9,180 nucleotides of DNA from CAZXDS01 sp964639525 (GCA_964639525.1 CAZXDS010000139.1:1-9180); one strand, 5' to 3'. Positions 1 to 6,991 are shown, counted from the stretch's first letter. Translations and numbers: made by a program. The notes: generated from the sequence alone by a model not told the origin.

Positions 1-141
1 AGAAGATAAGTCAGGATTGTTTCCGCTTTTTTCATGTTCCAAAATCAAAGCCCTAAGTGAACGAACTGTTGCAAGCCTGATTTTATCCTTTGCTTTCATT
101 GCCTCTTTTAAGTCGGCATTAATTTTGTCTTTTAATTTCAT
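1..141 (-). CDS. yqeY: YqeY/GatB-domain protein, N-terminal part
   Basis: The first 47 codons of a gene that runs off the left edge. The visible protein starts MKLKDKINADLKEAMKAKDK and continues with IRLATVRSLRALILEHEKSG. This matches the opening of the YqeY family (usually about 150 residues): an 'LKxKIxxDLKxAMKxKDxxRLxTxRxLxxAI' helical pattern. The family is a small soluble helical protein related to the tail domain of GatB, the tRNA-dependent amidotransferase subunit; its own role is poorly defined, and tRNA binding is the usual suggestion. The ATG ending at 141 is preceded by a purine-rich GGGGAAAG. It lies on the same strand as the exbB-exbD-exbD genes and 73 bases downstream of the last of them, but a strong terminator lies between, so it is probably not a routine member of that operon. 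The family call is confident despite the truncation. Confidence 0.85.
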   Translation of the reverse strand, partial: MKLKDKINADLKEAMKAKDKIRLATVRSLRALILEHEKSGNNPDLSS

Positions 142-154
142 CTTTTCTTTCCCC

Positions 155-191
155 AAAAAAAAAAGGCAAGCCAACATTATTGTGACCTGCC
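155..191 (-). terminator. Rho-independent terminator after exbD, just before yqeY
   Basis: Read on the minus strand, GGCAGG and CTTGCC form a 6-bp stem with one G-U pair. It can be extended inward by U-G, C-G and, past one bulged base, ACA/UGU around an AUAA loop. Ten consecutive T follow at once (155-164). This GC-rich stem plus long T-run is a textbook intrinsic terminator in an otherwise AT-rich region. It lies after the stop of the second exbD (215) and ends 13 bases before the yqeY start codon. It most simply ends the exb operon; its position also allows an attenuator-like role for yqeY. Confidence 0.8.
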
Positions 192-214
192 CATTTACAT
201 TTTAACAAATTTAT

Positions 215-628
215 CTATGGTTTCAGCAAAGTAGAATAGTTAATTCTACGAGCGTCAGCTTTACGAAGTTCTTGTTGTATATCGGTAATAATACCCATTT
301 CAGAGTTTTTATCCACTCTCAAAGAAACAATTACGTTAGGTATTTCCTGTCTCTTAGCATACATCAATTTTTGAATTTCATTAATTTTAACAAGATTATC
401 ATTCAATTGAATGCTGCCGTTATTTCCGACCCATATATAGGAAACCAGTCTTTTGTTTTCAATTTTTTCAATTGCTTTTGCCGTAGGAAGTGTAAATTTT
501 ACAAACACATCCACTTCTCTTAAAGTTGTAGAAACCATAAAGAAAAGAAGCAGCATAAAGACGATATCCGGCATAGATGAAGTTGGAATTTCTTGCTTCG
601 ATGATGCACGTTTTTTTTCAAATGCCAT
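215..628 (-). CDS. exbD: ExbD/TolR-family biopolymer transport protein (short paralogue)
   Basis: A 137-residue ExbD-type protein: a short basic cytoplasmic N-terminus (MAFEKKRASSKQEIPTSSMP), one membrane helix at about residues 20-36, then a periplasmic domain. Asp21, in the SMPDIVFMLLLFF context, corresponds to the single membrane aspartate (Asp25 of E. coli ExbD) essential for using the proton gradient. In the ExbB-ExbD complex the family harvests proton motive force and passes it to TonB, or to Pal-type partners in TolQR. It is the third gene of the exb operon, 22 bases after the other exbD, with a good GAGGAA ribosome site about 6 to 8 bases before the ATG. It lacks the roughly 40-residue C-terminal extension of its neighbour. 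The two share the N-terminal design but differ clearly elsewhere, so this is an old duplication. TolR is an alternative name; the family is certain, the partner is not. Confidence 0.92.
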   Translation of the reverse strand: MAFEKKRASSKQEIPTSSMPDIVFMLLLFFMVSTTLREVDVFVKFTLPTAKAIEKIENKRLVSYIWVGNNGSIQLNDNLVKINEIQKLMYAKRQEIPNVIVSLRVDKNSEMGIITDIQQELRKADARRINYSTLLKP

Positions 629-650
629 ACTAATTCCTCAAATAATTTCT

Positions 651-1190
651 TTACTTTTTAATTGATTCCGGTTCTGCTATTGATATAATAATAGGTATTT
701 TTTCTCTAACTATTTTTACGTTTTCAGGTTCCAGGTCTTTGGTTTTCATACCAAAATGAGATTGGGAATATTCATCCCGCACTTCAAAATATGCACCTTT
801 AACTTGGTCTAATGCTTGAATATAAAGATTATAATTAGTTTTACGATCCACTTTAACAGAAACAATTAATTTTTTCTTTTTTGGCAAATCGATTTTACTT
901 TTTATTCTTTCCGTCAAATTATCTTTAATTTCAGGAATAGCAATAACTTTATCATTTAAAAGTACTTGACCACTCTCGTTAATTAAAATTGCAGCCATTC
1001 TACTTTTTGAAATAGGTGCAAGCTGCTGTTCTGCTAACGGAACATATTCAGGCAAAGTTAACCCAATTCCTGTATCAACATCTATAACTGTTGAAACAAG
1101 GAAAAATAATAAGAGAAGAAACGCAATATCAGCCATTGAACTGGATGGTATTTCCGCTTCAGGGATTTTTCTCTTTTTAATTTGAGCCAT
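651..1190 (-). CDS. exbD: ExbD/TolR-family biopolymer transport protein (long paralogue)
   Basis: A 179-residue ExbD-type protein. It has a basic N-terminus (MAQIKKRKIPEAEIPSSSMA), a single membrane helix at about residues 20-37 carrying the conserved proton-relay Asp21 in SMADIAFLLLLFFLVST, and a periplasmic domain. The family form (about 140 residues) is extended here by a charged tail from about residue 135, including DEYSQSHFGMKTKD and ending in ESIKK; longer ExbDs of this kind are common in Bacteroidetes-type bacteria. It should sit in the inner membrane with ExbB as part of the proton-driven motor for TonB-dependent transporters. It starts 16 bases after the exbB stop, so the two are surely co-transcribed. 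The ribosome site (AGAGAAA) is weaker than those of exbB and the second exbD. No tonB gene is visible nearby. Confidence 0.93.
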   Translation of the reverse strand: MAQIKKRKIPEAEIPSSSMADIAFLLLLFFLVSTVIDVDTGIGLTLPEYVPLAEQQLAPISKSRMAAILINESGQVLLNDKVIAIPEIKDNLTERIKSKIDLPKKKKLIVSVKVDRKTNYNLYIQALDQVKGAYFEVRDEYSQSHFGMKTKDLEPENVKIVREKIPIIISIAEPESIKK

Positions 1191-1206
1191 TATTTTTCTC
1201 TATTAT

Positions 1207-1905
1207 TTAATTTTGATTTTTCTTTTTATTCAAGTCGTACAAAACATCAATAAGCTCAACTGAACTTTCTTCCATATCCGCAACAATTTTATCAATTTTT
1301 GATACAAAGTAATTGTAGAATACTTGAAGAATCATAGCAGTAACAAGACCGAATAATGTTGTTAATAACGCAACTGAAATACCACTGGCAACAACAGCAG
1401 GTGAAATCTGAGCTGCTTCTGCAATAGCATCAAATGCGTCAACCATTCCTTGTACCGTTCCGGTAAATCCAAGCATAGGAGCAATTGTTATAAAAGTTGA
1501 AATCCAGATTAATCCTCTTTCAAGGAAACCCATTTCAAGTGCACCGTAAGCCATAATGGCTTTTTCGGCAGCATCAACACCTTCGTCTGCTCTAAGTAAA
1601 CCGGCATGAAAAACCGATGCAATTGAACCGCGTGAATTTTCACAAAGTTTTATTGCTGCGGGAACTCCGCCTTTGTCCATCTCTTTTTTAACTGCAACAA
1701 TAAATTTTTTGGCATTCATGCTTGCTCTTGTTAAATTCCAAAATCTTTCAATTACAAAAGCAAGTCCTATTACCAAACTTGCAAGAATAGGCCACATAAA
1801 GCCGCCACCGGCAACAAATTTAGCCTGCAAATAACTTAATACACCACCGTCATTTGCTTGTGCAATGGCACTGGTTACAAATCCAAGTATTTCTGTAGGA
1901 TGCAT
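1207..1905 (-). CDS. exbB: ExbB/TolQ/MotA-family proton channel protein
   Basis: A 232-residue inner-membrane protein, first gene of the exbB-exbD-exbD operon. Three membrane helices are visible: about 35-55 (WPILASLVIGLAFVIERFW), 130-152 (ISTFITIAPMLGFTGTVQGM) and 168-198 (SPAVVASGISVALLTTLFGL onward). The APMLGFTGTVQGM stretch (142-154) is the MotA/TolQ/ExbB signature in the second helix, and GISVALLTTLFGL is the matching segment of the third, with the threonines that line the channel in ExbB. The long cytoplasmic segment between helices 1 and 2 is also typical. It forms the pentameric channel around ExbD helices and drives TonB-dependent uptake. The start at 1905 is supported by GGAGG nine bases upstream. 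A residual periplasmic N-terminus of about 30 residues precedes helix 1. TolQ is possible by sequence alone. Confidence 0.93.
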   Translation of the reverse strand: MHPTEILGFVTSAIAQANDGGVLSYLQAKFVAGGGFMWPILASLVIGLAFVIERFWNLTRASMNAKKFIVAVKKEMDKGGVPAAIKLCENSRGSIASVFHAGLLRADEGVDAAEKAIMAYGALEMGFLERGLIWISTFITIAPMLGFTGTVQGMVDAFDAIAEAAQISPAVVASGISVALLTTLFGLVTAMILQVFYNYFVSKIDKIVADMEESSVELIDVLYDLNKKKNQN

Positions 1906-1978
1906 AAAAGAAATCCTCCAATATTATTTTTATGATTTAATGATTATTTATTTCAAATTTTGTAAAACATGATTGATA

Positions 1979-2007
1979 AGATTAACAATTTAGAATCTTA
2001 ATGTCAA
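1979..2007 (-). promoter_or_regulatory. exbB: Predicted sigma70-like promoter of the exb operon
   Basis: On the minus strand a perfect -35 TTGACA (2002-2007) is separated by 17 bases from TAATCT (1979-1984), which keeps the three most conserved -10 positions. The transcript would start near 1972, giving a leader of about 65 bases before the exbB ATG. This suggests exbB is transcribed independently of the upstream EEP gene, which ends at 2048. Confidence 0.55.
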
Positions 2008-2047
2008 CAAATTACAACTTTTTATTTAATTACAAAAGTAGATTTTA

Positions 2048-3076
2048 TCATTTATTTTTATTACGACCAATTGAAAAAATTGCACCTACAGGGAAATGGT
2101 CGCTAAATCCACCGAGATAATTTCTTCCTCCGTATGTTGGAAAAGATGAATCTTTATATTTTCCGCTATGTGTTGTTGTGAAATAAGGGTTAATAATTCT
2201 AAAAGAATTGCATCTATATTTAACTTTTTGATGTTCAATTAAATTACCATTAATTATTATTTGATCAAGCATATTCCATTGAGACCTATATAAAAATGTT
2301 CCTTTCCCTTTTGCATATGATTGTGCAGCAAGATTGTAAAATCCGTTTTTTGTTGTTAGTGTATCTTTTTTACAATTATAAAGTTTTGCACCAAGTGTTT
2401 CGGCAATTGAGGCATTGTATGGTTCATCATTAAAATCACCAATTATAATTATTCCAACATTGTTGTCATCTCTTTGTATTTTATTCACAACTGTTCTCAA
2501 TACTTTTGCCGCTGCAATTCTGTTTGGTGCCGATTTCTTTAAGCCGCCGCGTCTTGAAGGCCAGTGATTAACAAATACGTAAATAGAATCCCCATTGAAC
2601 ATTTTAAAATGAACCTTCAAAATTAATCTTGTCGGGTAATGTGATGGCAGCTCTACGTGAAGACCTTTTATTTCGATTGGCGTAAAAATATTTGCATTGT
2701 AAATTAGACCGACATCAATTCCTCTTTTATCCGGCGATTCGAGATAGGCAATTTTATAATTCTTATCGCAGAAATAGCGGTTTATCATTGTGTCTAATAC
2801 TGAACTGTGTTCAACCTCTTCAACTCCCAGTAAATCAGGACCTTGCACATCGTTCATATATCTTATTACGCGGGAAAGATTATAAATCTTTTTATCAAGC
2901 CTCTGTTCAGTCCATTTTCTCGAACCATCCGGTAAGAACTCTTCATCATTTTTATTTGTGTCATCTATTGTATCAAATAAATTTTGCAAATTATAGTTTG
3001 CAACAAAAAATTGTTTTTGCCCAAACAAAAATGTTTGAAGAAAAAGAAGAACTAATACTGTGATTTTTGTTTTCAT
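2048..3076 (-). CDS. Exported endonuclease/exonuclease/phosphatase (EEP) family protein
   Basis: A 342-residue protein with a signal peptide (MKTKITVLVLLFLQTFLFG, cleavage probably after Gly19), so it acts in the periplasm or outside the cell. The rest is a complete EEP (DNase I-like) fold with its metal and catalytic motifs in order: N29 in ANYNLQNLFD, E87 in GVEEVE, D121 in RGIDVGLIY, H171 in VNHWPSRRGG, D214/N216/D217 in IIGDFNDEP, D271 in MLDQIII, and the final S325-D326-H327 triad element. All expected residues are present, so it should be an active Mg-dependent phosphodiesterase or phosphatase. Members of this family cut DNA or RNA, sugar phosphates or phospholipids; the substrate cannot be told, though the secreted Bacteroidetes-type branch is usually annotated as nuclease. 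The gene is divergent from polA and has a good promoter (3107-3135) but a weak ribosome site (AGAGAT). The 142-base gap to exbB argues for separate transcription. Confidence 0.88.
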   Translation of the reverse strand: MKTKITVLVLLFLQTFLFGQKQFFVANYNLQNLFDTIDDTNKNDEEFLPDGSRKWTEQRLDKKIYNLSRVIRYMNDVQGPDLLGVEEVEHSSVLDTMINRYFCDKNYKIAYLESPDKRGIDVGLIYNANIFTPIEIKGLHVELPSHYPTRLILKVHFKMFNGDSIYVFVNHWPSRRGGLKKSAPNRIAAAKVLRTVVNKIQRDDNNVGIIIIGDFNDEPYNASIAETLGAKLYNCKKDTLTTKNGFYNLAAQSYAKGKGTFLYRSQWNMLDQIIINGNLIEHQKVKYRCNSFRIINPYFTTTHSGKYKDSSFPTYGGRNYLGGFSDHFPVGAIFSIGRNKNK

Positions 3077-3106
3077 AAAATATCTCTGTTTAATCTTATC
3101 TGTTTT

Positions 3107-3135
3107 ATTATATTCACAACTTAAAAACTATTCAA
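3107..3135 (-). promoter_or_regulatory. Predicted sigma70-like promoter of the EEP gene
   Basis: On the minus strand, TTGAAT (3130-3135) and a perfect TATAAT (3107-3112) are separated by 17 bases, the best spacing. Transcription would start near 3100, about 25 bases before the start codon at 3076. The -35 box lies within the left arm of the palindrome at 3131-3152, so a protein bound there would block or modulate this promoter. Confidence 0.6.
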
Positions 3136-3152
3136 AATAAACTTATTTTGAA
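3131..3152. promoter_or_regulatory. Perfect 22-base palindrome between the EEP gene and polA
   Basis: The arms TTCAAAATAA (3131-3140) and TTATTTTGAA (3143-3152) are exact reverse complements separated by AC. It lies in the divergent intergenic region, overlapping the -35 of the EEP promoter and ending 21 bases before the polA start. It could be a repressor operator for one or both genes, or an AT-only hairpin in the polA leader just ahead of its GAGG ribosome site. I do not recognise it as a known operator. Confidence 0.45.
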
Positions 3153-3173
3153 AATACTTTACGAGGAAAAATT

Positions 3174-5939
3174 TTGACAAGTAAAAAATCATTTGTAATT
3201 GTTGACGCAATGGCTTTGGCATATAAAGCATATTTTGCATTTATTAATAGACCTTTATCAAATTCTAAAGGCGAACCGACTTCCGCTATTTTTGGGTTTT
3301 TAACACAACTCTTTAAAATTATTGAGGATACAAAACCCGACTATATTGCAATTGCTTTTGATTCGAAAGAAAAAACTTTCCGGTATGAAATGTACGACAA
3401 ATATAAATCATCCCGCTCCGAAATGCCCGAAGATATGATTCCTCAAATTCATAAAATAAAAGAAATTATTGATGCCTTTAATATGCCTCTTTATATTCTT
3501 CCCCGTTATGAAGCAGATGATTTGATTGGTACTGCTGTTCGAGAAGCCGAAAAGTTCGGGCTTATTTCCTACGCTATTACCCCTGATAAAGATTATGTTC
3601 AACTTGTTAACAAAAATACTTTTTTAATAAAACCCGGACACTCGACTGACGAACTTGAAATTATTGATGAAAAAAAAGTTCTTGAAAAATATGGTTTTGA
3701 ACCAAAGTATATGATTGATTACCTTGCTCTCGTGGGAGATTCTTCCGATGACATTCCGGGCGTTAAAGGTATTGGACCAAAATCAGCAACTCCTTTAATT
3801 CAGCAGTTTGGAACTGTTGAAAACATTTATTTCAATATTGATAAAATTGATAAAAAAGGAATAAAACTTAAATTAGAAAACGAAAAAGAGAATGCTTTAC
3901 TTTCAAAAAAACTTGCAACCATTATTACGGATGCACCTTTTGAAATAGATTTGAACGAAGCCATTTTCAAACAACCCGATTTTGATAAATTATTAGAGAT
4001 TTTCAAAAATCTTGAATTTAAAAATTTTAGCGGGAAATTATTAAAGCTGTTTAATAAAAACGATTCTATTGAAATTGAAGAGGAAACTATTGATGAAAAA
4101 ATATTTGATAAAAATAAAGTTCGTTACAAATTAATTACTGATGAAACAGGTGCAAGATTTTTATTTAATAAACTTTCGCAGAGCAGTCTCTTTGTTTTTG
4201 ACACTGAAACAGATTCGCTGAACACATTTCAGCTTAATCTTGCCGGTTGTGCTTTTTCAGTTAAAGCGGAAGAAGCATTTTATGTTGCTACAAATCCGGG
4301 TAATACAAAAGGTGATCTTTTCGCTCGTGATTTGTCGGACAGACTTCCTATTGAAACATTCATTGAAATATTTAAACCTCTATTTGAAAATGCTGCAATT
4401 AAAAAGGTTTGCCAAAATGGAAAATTTGATATGGCAGTGTTGAGGAAATATGGAATTAAAACAGAAAATTTTTATTTCGATACTATGCTTGCAAGTTATA
4501 TTCTTGACCCCGACCAGAAACACAGTATGGATGAACTTGCAAAAAAATATCTGCACTACTCACCTATCCCTATTAGTAACCTGATTGGAAGTAAAAAATC
4601 AGCAGAGAAAATATTCGATGTTGATCCTGTAGAGCTTTCAGATTATTCGTGTGAAGATGCAGATATTACTTTTCGCTTGTACGAACTTTTCGATAAACTT
4701 CTTAAAGAAGAATCACTTAATAAATTAGCTTATGAAATAGAATTTCCTCTGGCTCCGGTTTTAGAAGAAATGGAATTTACAGGCGTGAAATTAGATATTG
4801 CCGCCTTGAAAAAAACGAGCGATTTTCTCACAAAAAAAATTGAAGAATACACAAAAAACATTTTCGAGTTATCCGGTAATGAATTCAATATAAATTCCAC
4901 AAAACAATTGCAGGTTATTTTATTCGATAAATTAAATCTTCGAAAAACGAAGAAAACAAAAACCGGATACTCTACCGATGCCGGTTCCTTGGAATCATTG
5001 AAAGGTGAGCATGCAATTATTGAACAATTATTAGAATATCGGCAGGCGGCGAAATTAAAATCAACTTATGCCGATGCTCTGCCAAAACTAATAGAACCTT
5101 CAACGGGGAGAATTCACACATCATTCAATCAAACTGTTGCTTCAACCGGAAGACTTTCGAGCAATAGCCCTAATTTACAGAACATACCGATACGAACCGA
5201 ACTCGGCAGGGAAATCCGCAAAGCATTTGTTCCGCGTAATGAAAATTATATATTAATGAGTGCAGATTACAGTCAAATTGAACTGCGAATTATGGCGAGC
5301 ATTTGTAAAGACGAAGCTTTAATGAGTGCTTTTAAAAACAACGAGGATATTCACAGCCGCACAGCCGCTCTTGTATTTATGGTTCCGCTTGATGAAGTAA
5401 CACCTGATATGAGGCGAAAAGCTAAAGAAGTAAATTTTGGAATACTCTACGGCATCGGGCCGTTTGGATTAAAGAACAGATTGGGAATTACACAACAGCA
5501 CGCAAAAGAAATTATAGACACTTATTTTAATACATTCAAAAATGTGAAGCACTTTATGGATGAGTCAGTTGAAAAAGCAAAGTTGAAAGGATATGCAGAA
5601 ACACTGAATGGACGAAGAAGATATTTAAAGAATATTAACAGCAGCAATCGTGTCGTTCGCCAATTTGAAGAACGCGTTGCAATTAATATGCCCATTCAGG
5701 GAACTGCAGCCGATATGATAAAAATTGCGATGACAAATATTCACACTATGTTGCAAAAAAGCGACACAAAAACTAAAATGGTGTTACAAGTCCACGATGA
5801 ATTGGTATTTGATATGCACAAAGATGAAAAGGAGGTTCTTGCTCCAATTATTAAAAATTTGATGGAATCTGCGATTCCGCTAAATGTACCTATCGTTGCT
5901 GAAATCGGCTTTGGGAAAAATTGGATTGAGGCACATTAA
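3174..5939 (+). CDS. polA: DNA polymerase I, full three-domain form
   Basis: A 921-residue DNA polymerase I, near the E. coli length of 928. It removes RNA primers, fills gaps in lagging-strand synthesis and serves in excision repair. The 5'-3' exonuclease/flap domain (1 to about 290) has D11, the EADD cluster 113-116, TPDKD 136-140 and the helix-hairpin DNA-binding loop GDSSDDIPGVKGIG near 188-201. The 3'-5' proofreading domain (about 315-510) keeps all DEDDy residues: D343 and E345 in DTET, D419 in NGKFD, Y491 and D495. Polymerase motifs are intact: A, D698 in DYSQIELR; B, R747-K751-F755-Y759; C, HDE 874-876. Phe755 is the usual enteric-type residue that discriminates against dideoxynucleotides. 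The start is a TTG at 3174, chosen for GAGG seven bases upstream (3163-3166) and an N-terminus that begins directly at the conserved domain. It is transcribed alone and converges on a small gene 24 bases away. Confidence 0.98.
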   Translation: MTSKKSFVIVDAMALAYKAYFAFINRPLSNSKGEPTSAIFGFLTQLFKIIEDTKPDYIAIAFDSKEKTFRYEMYDKYKSSRSEMPEDMIPQIHKIKEIIDAFNMPLYILPRYEADDLIGTAVREAEKFGLISYAITPDKDYVQLVNKNTFLIKPGHSTDELEIIDEKKVLEKYGFEPKYMIDYLALVGDSSDDIPGVKGIGPKSATPLIQQFGTVENIYFNIDKIDKKGIKLKLENEKENALLSKKLATIITDAPFEIDLNEAIFKQPDFDKLLEIFKNLEFKNFSGKLLKLFNKNDSIEIEEETIDEKIFDKNKVRYKLITDETGARFLFNKLSQSSLFVFDTETDSLNTFQLNLAGCAFSVKAEEAFYVATNPGNTKGDLFARDLSDRLPIETFIEIFKPLFENAAIKKVCQNGKFDMAVLRKYGIKTENFYFDTMLASYILDPDQKHSMDELAKKYLHYSPIPISNLIGSKKSAEKIFDVDPVELSDYSCEDADITFRLYELFDKLLKEESLNKLAYEIEFPLAPVLEEMEFTGVKLDIAALKKTSDFLTKKIEEYTKNIFELSGNEFNINSTKQLQVILFDKLNLRKTKKTKTGYSTDAGSLESLKGEHAIIEQLLEYRQAAKLKSTYADALPKLIEPSTGRIHTSFNQTVASTGRLSSNSPNLQNIPIRTELGREIRKAFVPRNENYILMSADYSQIELRIMASICKDEALMSAFKNNEDIHSRTAALVFMVPLDEVTPDMRRKAKEVNFGILYGIGPFGLKNRLGITQQHAKEIIDTYFNTFKNVKHFMDESVEKAKLKGYAETLNGRRRYLKNINSSNRVVRQFEERVAINMPIQGTAADMIKIAMTNIHTMLQKSDTKTKMVLQVHDELVFDMHKDEKEVLAPIIKNLMESAIPLNVPIVAEIGFGKNWIEAH

Positions 5940-5963
5940 TTAAGTTTATAAATTTATTGAATT

Positions 5964-6284
5964 TTATACTGCTATATTTTTGAAAAAATGTATTAACGAA
6001 AACAGATATTCATTCCGGTCCAAATTCAATTTGAGTTTCTGATGATAAAGAAAATTTATTTTACCAATATTATTAACCAACTTTTGTGCAACTAAATTTA
6101 TTATTTCTTCTTCGCTAATAGAGCTATCGCGTTTGCTTACTAATATAACTGAGTAAATTACACCTATAATATATTTAAATTCCTTTACTGAAATATGATT
6201 TTTATTTTTAATTTTGTTTGGAACTCTTTCCATAATTTTTTCCATTTTCATATCTATTTGTAACTCAGCCAGTCCAACCGGCAT
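5964..6284 (-). CDS. Small protein of unknown function
   Basis: A 106-residue protein beginning MPVGLAELQIDMKMEKIMER; I do not recognise a family. It is basic, rich in Lys, Ile and Asn, and has no Cys or Trp. Much of it looks helical, with one hydrophobic run of about 14 residues (YIIGVIYSVILVSK, about 38-51), too short for a clear membrane helix and more like the core of an amphipathic helix, followed by an acidic SISEEEIINLVAQKL segment. The reading frame stays open upstream to 6353, but I place the start at 6284: AGGAAGGG lies 4 bases before this ATG, and a promoter-like pair (6315-6343) would start transcription inside the longer version. Those signals favour a real gene. It converges on polA with a 24-base gap and no visible terminator between. 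Length and composition alone would not rule out a chance reading frame. Confidence 0.55.
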   Translation of the reverse strand: MPVGLAELQIDMKMEKIMERVPNKIKNKNHISVKEFKYIIGVIYSVILVSKRDSSISEEEIINLVAQKLVNNIGKINFLYHQKLKLNLDRNEYLFSLIHFFKNIAV

Positions 6285-6288
6285 AAAA

Positions 6289-6296
6289 CCCTTCCT
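6289..6296 (-). promoter_or_regulatory. Ribosome binding site fixing the start of the small gene
   Basis: AGGAAGGG on the minus strand lies four bases before the ATG that ends at 6284. The upstream alternative start at 6353 has no comparable site, so the shorter 106-residue product is preferred. Confidence 0.55.
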
Positions 6297-6314
6297 AAAT
6301 AATAAAATATCATG

Positions 6315-6343
6315 ATTAAAAATATTGAATCCGCGAGAATCAA
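6315..6343 (-). promoter_or_regulatory. Predicted promoter of the small gene
   Basis: On the minus strand TTGATT (6338-6343) and TTTAAT (6315-6320) are separated by exactly 17 bases. The transcript would begin near 6308, about 24 bases before the preferred ATG. Such pairs occur by chance in AT-rich DNA; its agreement with the ribosome site is what gives it weight. Confidence 0.4.
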
Positions 6344-6554
6344 AAAATAACACAAAAGGGTGATTTTAAAAATTTTAATTTCATTCTACTACTACAAGTA
6401 ATGTGCCAAGCGTATTTTGAATTAAAAACTGAATATTTTATACGCTGATATATAAACTAACTTTATATTTCATATATACTCGGTTTATATTTTCGTAATT
6501 TTTTAAATAATGACCGTCAAATTTTTAATTTCGATGCTTTTATTTCAAACTGAT

Positions 6555-6609
6555 TTATGTTGCATTATTTACAACATAACAAATAGATTATGTTGATTTT
6601 TTGCAACAT
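6555..6609. promoter_or_regulatory. Two tandem ATGTTG/CAACAT dyads, likely operators
   Basis: Dyad 1 has arms TTATGTTG (6555-6562) and CAACATAA (6572-6579) around 9 bases. Dyad 2 has TTATGTTG (6588-6595) and CAACAT (6604-6609) around 8 bases. The ATGTTG half-site thus occurs four times in alternating orientation within 53 bases. The dyad centres (6567 and about 6599.5) are some 32 bases, about three helical turns, apart, which would put two bound dimers on the same face of the DNA. The nearest genes start 273 bases to the left and 391 bases to the right, so the target promoter is unclear. The spacing does not match Crp (N6) or Fnr (N4) sites. Confidence 0.5.
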
Positions 6610-6941
6610 TTATTTGTTTATTAAATACTCAAAAGTTGAATAATCTTACATTAATTTTGGAGTTTATTTCCAAATTGCATGGCAGATTTTACATCCTATA
6701 TAAGCGGAAGAATTTCGATAAAAGCTAATCATAATGTCCGGTTGATAAACATTTCATATAGTTGACGTGTATTTTTTACCAAACCAAATTGTTTTTTCTA
6801 TCCAGGAAAAAAATCAGGGAAGAACGACATTGTAAAAGGTACGATTTAAAAGAGTTGTTGCATATTAATTTAGATCGGCAATTTATTTTCCCATTACCTG
6901 CTTTAACTAATTTATATTTTTACTATCTTAAAGTTATAAAC

Positions 6942-6970
6942 TTGACTAATAATTTTTTTTTAGTTAGTAT
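6942..6970 (+). promoter_or_regulatory. Predicted promoter of the Crp/Fnr gene
   Basis: TTGACT (6942-6947) is followed after 17 bases by TAGTAT (6965-6970). Two overlapping perfect TATAAT hexamers (6968-6973 and 6973-6978) lie at longer spacings of 20 and 25 bases and could serve instead. Transcription would begin near 6977-6985, just ahead of the ribosome site. Confidence 0.45.
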
Positions 6971-6991
6971 AATATAATCTTTAATTAATTC

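Noticed and set aside
17..205. A plus-strand frame at the left edge.
   Set aside because: It lies opposite the yqeY start and the terminator; the minus-strand protein matches a known family, so this is a shadow.
5940..5963. Possible terminator between polA and the convergent small gene.
   Set aside because: Only short AT palindromes such as ATAAATTTAT; no GC stem or T-run.
6285..6353. Longer N-terminus (23 extra residues) for the small minus-strand gene.
   Set aside because: No ribosome site at 6353, and the predicted promoter lies inside this extension, while 6284 has both signals in place.
6409..6446. AGCGTAT/ATACGCT inverted repeat as a separate RNA hairpin.
   Set aside because: A 7-bp stem with a 24-base loop is expected about once by chance in a region this size; kept only as part of the description of the gap.
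6679..6765. A 28-codon open frame (MADFTSYISGRISIKANHNV...) that stays open for another 27 codons if its TGA at 6763 is read through; the end of it faintly recalls a PilZ-type strand.
   Set aside because: The nearest GGAG is 16 bases from the ATG, too far; the resemblance is a few residues only, and no continuation in any frame restores a recognisable domain. At most a gene remnant.
6762..6977. A 71-codon plus-strand frame with a TTG start.
   Set aside because: No ribosome site, no recognisable motif, composition dictated by AT-rich DNA, and it runs over the predicted Crp/Fnr promoter.
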